The notes: generated from the letters alone by a model not told the origin. A stretch of DNA of 28,896 nt from Podochytrium sp. JEL0797 (GCA_027596195.1 JADGJG010000233.1:1-28896); one strand, 5' to 3'; counted from the first letter of the stretch, positions 11,261 through 22,500 are shown. A program made the numbers and translations.

Positions 11261-12997
11261 ATGTTGACCACCACCACTACCACCAAGACTGTGACACTTG
11301 TTGCGATGGGGTCACGTGGGGACATCCAGCCCGCACTGGGTCTCTCGCTGGCGCTGTGTGCGCTACCCCCGCTTCCCGATGGATCGCCTCGTATCGCCGT
11401 TACTCTGATTTGCCCGGAGAACTACTACGCCTGGGTCTCGTCTGCCCTTGTCTCACCACACGCGACCATCCTGGCGCTGCCCAGCAATGCCGAACAGAGC
11501 ATCAACACAAAGCGCGTCGCCGACAGAGTGGTTTCGGGCGACACAACTGTTCTCCTGCGTGCAATGGCCGATCCTGACCAGATGGAGCGCGACATGGTTT
11601 CGTTGACAAAGTGGTGTCGAAACACTGACTTGATGGTGAGCCGTTGGTTGTTTGCAAGGGGGGGCTTGTGACTCACGATTCGGAATCATGATCACCTTGA
11701 CTGACAAATTGCGGCAGATCGTGAGCGCAATGTCTGTGCCAGCTGGAGCCATCCTTCACGAAGCTTTCGGCCTCAACGTGGTCCAAATGCCCATGTTTCC
11801 CGCCTGGTACGAAATCACGGCAGAATTCCCACCCATGGTCGACTTGCCGAGTCTCGGAGGCTTCATCAACATCATCCTGTACTATATCGCAACCACGGCC
11901 ATGTGGATTCTCTTCAAGCCGACGTTTGACAAGATGCGGGCAACAGTCAATTTAAAACCGATCACGTGGTATGGTGTCAAAAACTGCATGGCAATCTTGC
12001 CCACACATCACACATGGAGCCCGATTCTCCACGCGAAGCCGAGTAAGTCCAACCTTGCTGCCAGTTTGTTGACTTGTTTTGACTCAATTCCCAACGCTTG
12101 TTTGCATCAAAACAAACAGAGGACTGGGTCGAAAGCACCTCTATCGGCGGCTTCATGTTTTACGAAACCCCTAGCGACGCACTACAACCCTCTCTCGAAC
12201 GATTCCTCTCCTGCGGCCCACCTCCCATTTATGTTGGCTTCGGCTCCATGCCCATCCACCTCAGCACGAAATTCATTCCCCTTATCAAAGACCTCCTCTC
12301 CCACCTCCCAACTTCAACCCGCGTGATTGTCTACGCAGGAGGAATGTCGAACGTCGCAAGCTCCGACGAATCCCGCGACGCACTCCGACTCGAACTTCTC
12401 TCCCTCGACCCAACCCACTCCCGCCTCTACGTAACCTATAGCGTCCCCCAACGCCTCCTCTTCCCGCGATGCAGCATGATTGTCCACCACGGCGGATGCG
12501 GAACAACAGGGGAAGCGTTGCGGTCAGGAAGACCGAGCATGGCGTGTCCGTTGATTGGGGATCAGTTTTTCTGGGCGAGGAGGATGTCTGCGATTGGGGT
12601 TGGACCGAGGCTTGGGAGGTCGTTTAAGCGGTTGGATGGGAGGTTTCTGGCGCGCAAGATTATGGAGGTGTTGGGGGAGCAGGGGTCTGAGGATGTGTGG
12701 GTTGGTGAGGAGAGTGGGAACAAGTATGTGGTGAGAGCGAGGGAGGTGGGAGAAATGATTCGTGCCGAGAGGGGGATGGAGAATGCGGTTGATTTTGTGG
12801 TGAGGCATGCGAATCGAAACACGGGTGTGGATGCCGAATCTAGTGCGGACGAGGAGGTGGATGTGCAAGATAGTGAGCCCAGAGAATCTCCGAGGATCAA
12901 GCTGAATAATTTGTGGGAGAGCTCTCCGTTTTCGGGATGGCAATTGAAGGAGCGCACGTCTGGTCGACTCAAGGCATTTATGAAAAAGCGGCAGTAG
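11261..12997 (+). CDS. sterol/lipid-type glycosyltransferase (GT1/GT28 fold), copy A
   Basis: Predicted UDP-sugar-dependent glycosyltransferase of the family that includes sterol 3-beta-glucosyltransferase (Atg26/UGT80). Exons 11261-11635, 11718-12042, 12120-12997; introns 82 and 77 nt; 525 aa. The N-terminal GT28 motif VAMGSRGDIQPALG spans residues 14-27. SVPAGAILHEAFGLNV and MPMFPAWYE follow in exon 2. The donor-binding domain has VGFGSMP and the signature HHGGCGTTGEALRSGRP from residue 356, then PLIGDQFFWARR and GVGPR. This matches the family pattern H-G-G-x-G-T-T and D-Q-x-F-W. No PH or GRAM domain is present, so it is much shorter than Atg26 and resembles soluble GT28 forms. The C-terminal about 100 residues are charged and not recognised. 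The acceptor (sterol, other lipid or small molecule) cannot be read from the sequence. Its tandem partner starts 145 bp downstream. Confidence 0.85.
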
Positions 12998-13142
12998 TTT
13001 TTCATTCTTTAATCTAAGTTATTCTTGAGGGATAAGAAGAAAGAAAGACCTCAATTTTCTCACATTTTTTCCCACTGCCTGCCTGGGCTCGTGCACGAGC
13101 GAAATTTCCCGGGACCTGCGATTACACAATTTTCGAACTTTA

Positions 13143-14802
13143 ATGGCTCTGCAACGGCGCACCAAGAAGGTCTCATTGGTTGCCATCGGCAGCCGTGGTG
13201 ACATTCAACCCGCCCTCTGTCTCTGCTTGGCACTGTGCGCTCTTCCTGCCACTGACGGCGTTGCGCCAATCCATATCACCCTGATCGTGCCATCAAACTT
13301 TCATGATTGGGCCTCCTCTGTACTCCAATCTCCAAATGCAACCGTCAAAGCTCTACCCACTGATGCCGAGCAAAACATCAATACGGTGGATGTCGCAAAT
13401 AAGGTCGTTTCGGGTGATACGACGATTCTGTTACGAGTGATGGCAGATCCGCAGCAAATCGAACGGGACATGATTACAATCACAAAGTGGTGTCGAGACA
13501 GCGACTTGATGGTAGATCAACGATAAGGAGCTTGTAAAATGGATGATTGCTGATCATCCCGCCATCCACCGCCAGATTGCGACGGGCATGTCAGTCCCAG
13601 CCGGAGCCATCCTCCAAGAAGCCTACAACCTCAACGTTGTCCAAATGCCCATGTTCCCAGCCTGGTACGAAATCACGGGCGAATTTCCACCGACCGTGAA
13701 CCTGCCAAATCTCGGCAGTTTCATCAACAAATTGCTATACTATCTCGCGATTACGGTCATGTGGATTCTCTTCAAACCGACGCTGGATAAGATGCGGGCG
13801 ACTGTGGGGTTGGATCCGATTTCCTGGTCGGGGGTCAAAAATTGTATGACGAGGTTGCCCACGCATCATACGTGGAGCACGGTTCTTCAGGCTAAGCCGA
13901 GTGAGTTGTTTTTGACAGATGAGCGGAGGGCTGTCTGTGGAGATACTGACCTCTCCAAACCAAACTCAGAGGACTGGATCGAAAGCACCTCCATCGGCGG
14001 CTACCTGTTTTACGAATCCCCCAGCGACGTACTACACCCCTCCCTCGAGCAATTCCTCTCCTCCGGCCCACCTCCCGTTTATGTTGGCTTCGGCTCCATG
14101 CCCATCCACCTCAGCGCGAAATTCATTCCCCTCATCAAAGACCTCCTCTCCCACCTCCCCACCACCACACGGTTAATCATCTTCATCGGAGGACTGACCC
14201 CCTCCCACACCTCCTCAAATACCCAAACCACTCTCCACCACCAAATCGCGTCCCTCGATCCGTCACACCAACGATTATTTGTCACCCACAGCGTGCCCCA
14301 ACGCCTCCTCTTCCCCCGATGCAGCTTCATAATCCACCACGGCGGATGCGGCACAACAGGAGAAGCATTACGGTCAGGAAGACCGAGCATGGCATGTCCA
14401 TTCATCGGCGACCAGTTTTTCTGGGCAAAACGAATCGCATCGATCGGTGTCGGTCCGCGGGTTGGAGTCTCATTCAAACGATTAAGTGGGAGGATTCTTG
14501 CGGGGAAGATTCGGGAGGTGGTGGGCAGAGAAGAATGCGTGGAGGAAGGTGTGGATGGGAATGGGTTTGTTGCGAGGGCGAGGGAGGTGGGGGAGAAGAT
14601 TCGGGGGGAGAGGGGGGCTGAGAATGCGGTGGAGTTTGTTGTGAGGCATGCGAATCGGAGGAGGGGGGAAGATGGGGAGAAAGTGGAGGGAGTGGAAGTG
14701 CGTGGGGGAGAGGAAAGTGAGTCTTCGCGCGGACCAGTCGTATGGCGGTGGTGGTGGGAAGAGAAGGAACTGATACCTGATGCTGAGAGATTGCTACTAT
14801 AA
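13143..14802 (+). CDS. sterol/lipid-type glycosyltransferase (GT1/GT28 fold), copy B
   Basis: Tandem paralogue of the preceding gene, in the same orientation. Exons 13143-13511, 13576-13900, 13970-14802; introns 64 and 69 nt; 508 aa. Both introns fall at the same codons and phases as in copy A: after the DLM codon block, and inside the Lys codon before DW. The motifs are VAIGSRGDIQPAL near the N-terminus, SVPAGAILQEAYNLNV, VGFGSMP, the HHGGCGTTGEALRSGRP signature from residue 354, and DQFFWAKR. Key donor-site residues are intact, so both copies look functional. The second intron is divisible by three and has no stop, so a form with 23 extra residues would keep the frame. The last 80 residues diverge from copy A. 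Substrate is unknown. Confidence 0.85.
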
Positions 14803-15228
14803 AACCTTAATGATTGCTCCAGTATGTGTGACGCAATGAGCTATCTTTTTACTTTTGGAACGAGGAGATGGATGGGTGTTTTTTTCTGGAGACGCAGCAG
14901 GACGAGGAACGGGGAATGTTTGTACAGGTGGTTATTCGATCACTTTTTTTCCTTCCTTTCTCCAGGTAGGCTCTTTAATGGCGGAGAGGGGAGGAAGGGG
15001 GGGCATTTTGTCGTTTGCGTGTTCGGACGCGTTGGTTTTGACTGCTTGATTTTGTGACTCTCGATTCGATCTTTCAAGAGAGGAGGAAACCAGCAGTCTC
15101 AAAAACAAACGATTTTTTAAAAAAAAGCTTCATCTTGTAAATCACTCACCCTTTTAAAGACTCTTTTTTCCATTTAATTGTCAGTTTTTAGGTTGATTTA
15201 TTTTTTTCTTTCTTTTTCTCCCAACAAA
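14803..15228. other. 426-bp intergenic region without a recognisable gene
   Basis: Lies between the stop of glycosyltransferase copy B and the Air-type gene. The distal half (15110-15228) is AT- and pyrimidine-rich, with T-runs and CTTTCTTTTTCTCCC just before the next start codon, consistent with a fungal promoter and leader. An uninterrupted 77-codon frame at 14824-15057 has no family resemblance and poor composition, so I do not call it. Confidence 0.5.
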
Positions 15229-16774
15229 ATGGACTCGGACGACGAGCGAGACGAAGAGGCCGAGTTTCTCGCCTACATGCAGGGCAATGACGCAGAAACC
15301 TCGGAAGCATCTGGCGAATCTGTTAGCGAAGGCGAGGAGGAGGATGGGAGTGAAGATGCGAGCGAGAGCGAGAGCGAGGCTTCGCTGCAGTCCACAGACT
15401 CGCCCCCACCTCCTCCCCAACCCCCAGTGTCCCCTCCCCCGCCTCCCCCCCTCGATACCGAATCCCTGCAGGAGGAGGAGCAGTGGCGGGTCGAGATGCG
15501 CGACGCGCTGGCGGACGTGAGTTTGTTTTGGATTGTTTGTTTTTATTTGACAGTTTTTTATTTATTCTCCAAACAGAACACGAATCGCTACTTTGCCGGC
15601 GAAGACGCTTTTACCGGTAAAAAATGCTCCTTCTGCAGGAAGCCTGGCCATCTGCCGCGCGACTGCAAGGAAAAGGTAAACCCATCCTTCCTTCTATTTC
15701 CCTGTGCTGATTCCCTCGCAGGAAACCGAATGCCTCCTCTGCAACCAAGACCACGATCCCACAAGGTGTCCGCTGTCGAACGTGTGTTTTCAGTGCAATA
15801 GAATGGGCCATATGAAACAGAACTGCCCGTACCCCCCATCATCGAAATACTGTGATCATTGTAACACTGGCCGTCACTCCATATCCGTACGTATTTGTTT
15901 TTGCCGTGTTTATCACTCAAGTTCTCTAACCACTTTCGTTGTTCGCTTCCACAAACAGGAATGCCCCCACTTCTGGCGCAACTACAAACTGAAACCCACA
16001 ACTTCTAATACCACCGCCAACCTCCCACCCATCCGCATGTTTTGCTACAACTGCTCATCGAACAAGCATTTCGGCGACGACTGCACGAGCGCGAATTCGC
16101 GCGCAGGGTACGGCTACAATATCACTGGTTTCAATATAGATAGTGTGATGAATGCATGGACCGGCAATGCTGCCACTGCCGGGGGCAGTGCGGGATCTTC
16201 GAGCGGCAGCGCGCGTCGTGGGGAGCACCTCGTGTTTGAGGAAGGACGCGGGGTTTCCAAGAAGGAGCGGGAGGAGATTCGATCGTATGAATCCGATCGG
16301 TATTCGGATCGCAATGGGGGCGGTCGCAACGAGGGAGGCGGTGGTCGCAACGGCGGTGGGGGGTACAACAGCAACAACAACAACATCACCAACCTGAGTC
16401 GCGAGGATAGCAGGGGCTCTTCGAAGGGAAAGTGGGATGACGGTGGGAGGAGGAGTAGTACCAAGAGTTCGTACCTCGACCGCGATCGGGACTGGGACCG
16501 GCGCGATTCGCCAGGCGGGTATCGCAGGAATCAAATCCGGGACGATTATTACGACGATTATGAGGATTTTTCAGCTTCGTATAAGACGAATGGCGGTGGT
16601 GGGAATGGGGGAGGAGGATTTGACCGCAGTAGGAATGACCGGTCTGGTAGTCGCGGCAGGGGAGGGGGTGGAGGGGGTGGCAATTACGCGAATTTTCCGA
16701 AGCATATTGAGAGTCCGCGTCGTCAAGGAGAAGGAGGGACCCCAAAAAACAACAAGCGGGCTCGGTATAATTGA
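15229..16774 (+). CDS. AIR1: Air1/Air2-type zinc-knuckle protein of the TRAMP complex (ZCCHC7 family)
   Basis: Air proteins bind RNA and link the poly(A) polymerase Trf4/5 and helicase Mtr4 in the TRAMP complex, which feeds nuclear RNAs to the exosome. Exons 15229-15516, 15577-15675, 15722-15886, 15959-16774; introns 60, 46 and 72 nt; 455 aa. Residues 1-60 are acidic and serine-rich, and a proline tract follows. Five CCHC knuckles follow in the Air pattern: 113-126, 133-145, 151-164, 173-186 and 213-226. The second is one residue shorter between Cys and His (C-x2-C-x3-H-x4-C). The IWRXY-type linker appears as [10 protein letters not shown] between knuckles 4 and 5. The tail after residue 226 is a long Arg/Gly/Asn/Ser-rich disordered region with GGGGGG tracts and RGRGG, a likely arginine-methylation target. 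Introns separate the knuckles. Confidence 0.9.
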
Positions 16775-16812
16775 GTTCCACCAAAAAGATCGGGTATTGC
16801 AAATTGGAAATC

Positions 16813-17346
16813 ATGTTCCCGAAAATCGCCAAAAACCTTTCCTTGTTGCGCCTCTTCGCGAGATCCCCCTCCACGTCATCCACGCTCCTCCGTACCTCCA
16901 ACAGTCCAGTCTACCTCTCCGCAACAAAGAACCTCTCTACATCCACCACGCACATGAGTGTCCAGAAATCCGAGCAAGAATGGCGTGCTGTTCTCAACAG
17001 AGAACAGTTCCGCGTGATCCGCGAGAAAGGAACCGAAGCGCCCGGTACAGGAGAATACAACCACCACTTCTCCGAGGGAACCTACAACTGCGCGGCGTGC
17101 GATGCCCCGCTTTACAAGTCCGCGACCAAGTTTGATTCCGGCTGCGGATGGCCAGCCTTCTTTGACGGAATCCCAGGTGCCATTAAGCGCAACGAGGATC
17201 GCTCGGGCGGAATGGTTCGCACCGAGATTGTGTGTGCCAACTGCAACGGCCATTTGGGGCACGTGTTTAAAGGCGAATCCATCACCAAAAAGTACGCGAC
17301 GAACGAGAGACATTGTGTCAACAGCGTTTCTTTGAAGTTCAAATGA
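16813..17346 (+). CDS. MSRB: peptide-methionine (R)-S-oxide reductase B
   Basis: Repairs methionine-R-sulfoxide in proteins using thioredoxin. Single exon, 177 aa. The zinc-binding pairs are C93/C96 (CAAC) and C141/C144 (CANC). The substrate pocket motif is SGCGWPAFF, and the catalytic Cys is C168 in RHCVNS, a cysteine rather than selenocysteine. The enzyme core begins near residue 50 with [11 protein letters not shown]. The first 47 residues, beginning [18 protein letters not shown], are basic, hydroxylated and free of acidic residues, so a mitochondrial presequence is likely. A second in-frame Met (M48, 16954) sits exactly at the start of the core and could give a cytosolic form. The upstream Air gene stops only 38 bp before this ATG, so the promoter must overlap the Air coding region or its 3' end. 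Confidence 0.93.
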   Translation: MFPKIAKNLSLLRLFARSPSTSSTLLRTSNSPVYLSATKNLSTSTTHMSVQKSEQEWRAVLNREQFRVIREKGTEAPGTGEYNHHFSEGTYNCAACDAPLYKSATKFDSGCGWPAFFDGIPGAIKRNEDRSGGMVRTEIVCANCNGHLGHVFKGESITKKYATNERHCVNSVSLKFK

Positions 17347-17352
17347 AATAAA
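17347..17352 (+). terminator. MSRB: AATAAA poly(A) signal of MSRB
   Basis: A perfect AATAAA hexamer begins at the first base after the TGA stop and is followed by AT-rich sequence. A signal this close gives an extremely short 3' UTR; a later site is possible. Confidence 0.45.
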
Positions 17353-17540
17353 TTTAATTCTTGGCGTGAAATGGGATAATGTGGGGCTGTTTCTTCAAGT
17401 GGGCCACATGAAACAACCAAGTGTTTTTCATTATCGCTTTACGAAATTTATGAATTTCATTTGTTTGGGAAAATCATGAAACGCGAAAATCCAAATATAT
17501 TACCTCAAAATACAAAGCCACAAACACAGACAAGTCAAAG

Positions 17541-19343
17541 ATGGAAGACCCGAAGCATCACTCCAATGGTAACGTGGCCGTCGAAAACACGACCAGCCGA
17601 AGCGCCAAGAGAAAGCTCTGCATCATTGTCCTTGCTGCCATCGTTTTCATCGTGGCGGCGGCACTCATTGGCTACTTTATGATGAAGCCCAACAACTCTT
17701 CTCAGTCGGCTGCAACTTCTTCCTCTGCGCCTGCTGCCTCTAATGGCACAGCTTCAGTTGCTCCTGTGCCTCCAGTGTCGGGATCGTCACCCACACCGAG
17801 TACTTCTACGAGTCCACCTACTACTGGAGGCAAGAAGCACAAGTTATTGGGATACTTTGGAGCCAATGCGATTGGTAAAGGCTGTCTCTTGCCATAAACA
17901 TTCCTTCCATTTTGCTAAAACCGTAAAAAATACCCAGCTAATGGAGTCGACCTCATCAAGGGAACCAGCAGCCGCATTACGGATCCATCCGGATACCAAC
18001 TGGGGCTGGCTTCGTACTGCGACACAGGGTACTACGACACCATCAATTTGGCGTTCTTGAATATTTTTGGAGGTGGACAAAACCATTTCCAGATCACGTT
18101 TGGCGCGTTCAATGATCCCAATTTGCATGATGGAACATATATTTACAGTGGAGGAAGTACCGAGACAAATGACGCTACCACGGTTTGTCCCTTTTTGTTC
18201 AAAGTGGCAACCTTCCTGACAATTTCACCTACACGACCTGCAAACCATACACCAACACTAGGTCGGCACCTTCCTCCAACTCGGCATCCAAATCCAACAC
18301 TGCCAATCCAAAAACGTCAAGATCGTCATCTCCCTCGGCGGAGACCGCATTTCCGCGTACACATTCGTTGCAGGAGACGGTGCTGCCTACGCAAACCTCT
18401 TTTACAACATGTTCCTCGAAGGCTCAAGCCCAGTCCGTCCCTTTGGACCCGGTGTGATTCTCGACGGAATCGAATTGGATATTGAAAAGAACGACAACCC
18501 AGCTGTGTGGACCCCCGAAATGATCACCATGGTCCAAACGCTGCGCTCGTTAAGTCCCAAGACGCAACTCGCCCTCGTGCCGCAGTGTTACCTCAATAAG
18601 GCTGCGAACCAAGGTAAGTCGTTACGCTTTTGTTTCTCGTTGAACTGTGGGCTGACGAGCAATACCAAAAGACTTGAACGTTGGTGACGTAATCACGGCC
18701 ACTGCTCCCATTCTGGATTATATTGTGATTCAATACTACAATAATCGTTAGTTTTTCTTTCCCCCTCCGAGTATTTTTCGTATCTTTTTTTCCTTACCTT
18801 TTTTTGGGACCCACAGCAACATGCAGTTACCCGTTCGACTTCAACTATAACGCTTGGAAGGGTATTTTTAACGGCTCTATGGTCGTGGGACTCGCAGGTA
18901 AAAACTACAGTTCCTCGCTTGATTCCTCAAGGTGCTTACACAAACAATTGAAAGGCGATTGGACCTCCGCCATCTCTGGAGGATTCCTCGAACCAGGACC
19001 CCTCCAAGCCGTCTACGACATGATTGGCACAGACTCTCAATTCCTCGGATTCAGTGTGTACGACGTTTCCTCGTCGAACCCGCCCGCCTTTTCGTGGACA
19101 CTTGCGCAGTACTCGAACCCACCCAACTCGACTTACTCCAAGACGCTTCGGGACGTGTTGAACGGTGTTAAGGTTGGCAGCGGATTCGCTGCTCAGGGCG
19201 CGCCGATTCTCGACTCGAACTTGTCGCAGAGGTGTGGAGGAACTTGGGTGTATGCGAACGCGACGTGTTCGAACACGGTTTGTACGGACAACAGTCAATG
19301 CGGCCCCACGGAGCAGTGTTTTGACTATATGTCGAACTGTTAA
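17541..19343 (+). CDS. membrane-anchored class III chitinase-like GH18 protein
   Basis: Exons 17541-17874, 17938-18182, 18262-18613, 18672-18746, 18817-18897, 18955-19343; introns 57-79 nt; 491 aa. Residues 1-25 are cytosolic and basic next to the membrane (SAKRK). Residues 26-48 form one membrane helix, so type II topology is expected. A Ser/Thr/Pro linker covers 50-100. A hevamine-like GH18 barrel follows: KLLGYFGANA, INLAFLNIFGGG, VKIVISLGG, the active-site strand DGIELDIE at 261-268, LALVPQC, IVIQYYNNP and VVGLAGDW. The C-terminal 35 residues are cysteine-rich (CGGTWVYANATC, CTDNSQCGPTEQC) and may bind wall polymer. The proton-donor Glu (E268) and the adjacent Asp (D266) are present, but the usual second Asp is Glu (E264). 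Introns 3 and 5 use AAG rather than CAG/TAG acceptors. It may remodel the cell's own chitin wall or may have shifted specificity. Confidence 0.8.
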
Positions 19344-19566
19344 TTTTTTTAATTTATTTATTATGTATTTACGAATTTGTTGAAGAAAATAATTCAATTA
19401 ACTTCATGTGTTAATTTCCTCTCAAGCCGGCACGGTCAAGACCAGTTTGAGCTGGATCAACTTGCGGACGACGTGCGCGCAACGTGCGCGTTTTGGAGCA
19501 AAGAAATTCCATCAGAAAGAACTTTTTCATTTTGGCGCTGCCACCACACTCGATTGCGAATCAGCG

Positions 19567-22500
19567 ATGTCCTCAGCGGTGAGTAGTGGGATAGTTTAAA
19601 GCCAGTAGCGAGTACTGAATTCGCTTCCTTGATCAGAGGAAGAAAGCACCAGTCGTCGTGACATCCTTCAACAGCGTGAGTTTCTCACCGACACCTTCCT
19701 TCGCACTTCTCACACACCACCCAGCTCTACTCCTCAGAGGACGAAAACTCTCCCGCCCAGCAATCTGCAGTCTCGCAACAACCCGCCCAGGGCCGCACGC
19801 GCGCAGCGAAGCCCACGCAGTACGACGACACGATCCTGATCAAGGTCTCATTCATCCCTTAGATGGTTGCGTTCCCACACACTTGCTCACATTTCCTCTC
19901 CCGCATGCATATTCCAGCCCGCCCCCGCAAAGCCCGCCGTCTCCATCGCCACCCGCGGCTCGTCGCGCATTCAACCCTCCCGCGGACCCGCCTCCTCCAC
20001 CTCCAACCCCACAATCTCCCGCCCTGCAGCACGCCCCCTCCCCACTGCCCGATCTACGCGCAAGGAATCCTTCGATGCGTCCTATTCCGACACGGTGTTG
20101 ATTCCCTCCGCACTCCTGCAGCAACAGCAACGCAAAAACAGCGCCGATCCAAGCATATACAGCGGCTTCGAAAGTGCCGGCGTCTCGGTTGCTCCCGGAT
20201 TTCCTCGAATACCCGAAGATTCTCAGTCAACTGCCTATGAACCAAGTGGCGGCGGCGGTGGAGGCGTGGGTGGGAGTGCAAGCGGTGGCGCCAGGAGGCT
20301 TCGGAAAACGAGTCCCGCTGGAATCAGCACCGGAGAATCCTCCACAACAGCATCCGACGTTGATCCCACCCAATTGCTTCCCTCCGCGTTGGCCGATTCG
20401 AAACTGTTCCGCATCTTGCCCCCCGACAAACTCGAGGACCACAGGAAGGAGTTGAGTGCGTTGAAGCAACAAGTTTCGGCTTTGAAGAATCGATTGACGC
20501 TTGAATCCAAAATCCGTGAAGCCGCGATGGTGTTGGCGCAGGCTGAGGGTGGTACGCGCGCGGAGGGCCAGTTAGAGGCTTCCAACAAGAAGGTGGATGC
20601 GATTGCAAGGGATTTGAGGAGTGCGTCGACCAAATTGATGGATGTCGAACGCGTGATTTTGAAACACACGGCGGGTGTGTTGCGGTTTGGCGCTCGAAAT
20701 TATGGATCCGGGGCCAAAGGAATCTCTCGAGACGATGCGGATGAAACGGCCATCAAGATGGCATCGTCGGAAACCAAGCTGAAGGAATACGAACGCGAGA
20801 TTGTGTTTTTGGTGAGAAGCGGTCGGGGTTCTCATGATATTGTGCGATTGCTCACAGCTCTTTTGATCCCGCCCAGAAATCAACCGTCACACGCCTTGAG
20901 AACGATTCCAATCCCCTCAAGAAGGAAGTCGCTGCACTCAAAACAAAGCTCGACTCGGAATCCCAAGATAAGCGCAAACTCGAGCGTAGCCTGCGAGATG
21001 CAACCCGTGAAATCAAGACCCTCACCGACAACGAGACGTACCTCAAAAGCACCGCCACCAATGCCCCTGCTTCCTCGGACGTGAACCGCCTCAAACTCGA
21101 CCTCGCCACACTCCGCTCGGAAAACAGCAACCTCCAAGAAGAACTCTCCTCCTCGAAAACCAAACTCTCAGACCTCCAATCGCGTCTTGACCAAGAACTC
21201 AACCTCCTGGAAGACAAGGACCGCACCATCACGAACCTCCTCAGCGAGCTCGAAGAGGTCACGAACCAGCTCGAAATCACGGCATCCATCAACGAAGCGT
21301 GCTCCCTCGCGGCGGGCGACTCGTCCACGGCGGATTCGTCGCAGGAACGGCGGTTGAGGAAGCAGGTGGAACTCCTCGAAGCCAAGTTCAAGGAGCTCTC
21401 GACGCGGGACGTCAAGAGCCCCGTATTTTCACGTGCCGAGTCGATCGTCACGCGCGAAAAGAATGCGGAACAAACCGAATCCGCGCGTTCCGTGATGCGT
21501 GCGCAGCTGCAAGTGGCGGTGGAGGAGAAGGAACGCGTTGAACAACAGCTTGCGAAAGAGCGCCGGAAAGTTGGGGAGCTCAAGGTTGAGTTGGACGAGG
21601 CGGAGCAGCGCCTGTCGAAACAAAAGGGTGGGATTTCGGACACCCACGTGTCTGGATTGAAGACGCTGTGGACTCAGCTTCCATCCTTGACGTCCTTCAA
21701 GACACCTTCTGCCCGAGAAGCGCGCGACGCTGCCGATTCTTTCTCCTTTGACGACTTTATCAAAAAGGTCGGCCTCGTGGACTCTCAACGCCGCGACCTC
21801 AAACGCAGCCTCGAAACCGCCGAACTCGACCTCGAAACGGCCAAAACCGACTTCAAAAAGCTCTCGCGGTCCATCAAAACCCTCGAATCCTCCGAATCCC
21901 AACTCAAGGAAGATGTGCGTGAGCTCGATCAACGCAACGAGCAATTTTCGGAGGAAGTGCGCGAGTTGCAGTTACGTAACGAACAACTCATTGAAGACCT
22001 TGGCGCCTCCCAACGAGAATTCAGTCTCATGAACGCTGCTTCCTCCGGCTCATCTAAACAACAAATCGAGGACCTCCAAGCTTCCCATGCCACTGAGCTC
22101 GCCTCCCAACGCGAGCGATATGAGAAGAAGATCAAGGACGTGCAAATGAAGTTCAAAGACGAGCTCCAAAACCGCCTCCGAGACTCCGAATCCAACCTCT
22201 CCTCTTCCTCCGACAAGAAGGTGAAGGAGCTGGAACGGCAGCTCAAGGCGGAGCGCGAGCTGGGCGACGAGGCTGCCAACCGACTCGCTGAGCTGGAATC
22301 CAGCTTCCAACGGGATCGGGTCAAGATGGAGTCGCGGCACGAGCAGGAGTTGACTGAGTTGGAAACCACGCATGCGTCTGAATTGGCCGAGGCTTTGGAC
22401 CGTGAGCGGTCTCGCAACGAGCAGGTGCGCGCGGGGTTGGAAGAGGAGGTACAAGAGCTGCAACGGATGCTCGACGACGCTTCAGTAGCCATGGAGACCA

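Noticed and set aside
14824..15057. 77-codon plus-strand frame after glycosyltransferase B
   Set aside because: No similarity, aromatic/Gly/Arg-biased composition, and no supporting splice or start context.
18205..18261. Alternative GH18 exon reading SGNLPDNFTYTTCKPYT
   Set aside because: It looks protein-like and would fit the family's cysteine pattern, but no splice combination keeps it in frame with both flanking exons; intron 18183-18261 with GTTTGT donor and TAG acceptor is simpler.
20852..21643. 263-codon minus-strand frame rich in Ser/Arg
   Set aside because: Reverse-strand shadow of the Uds1-domain coiled coil; Ser/Arg richness comes from Glu/Lys/Leu codons read backwards.
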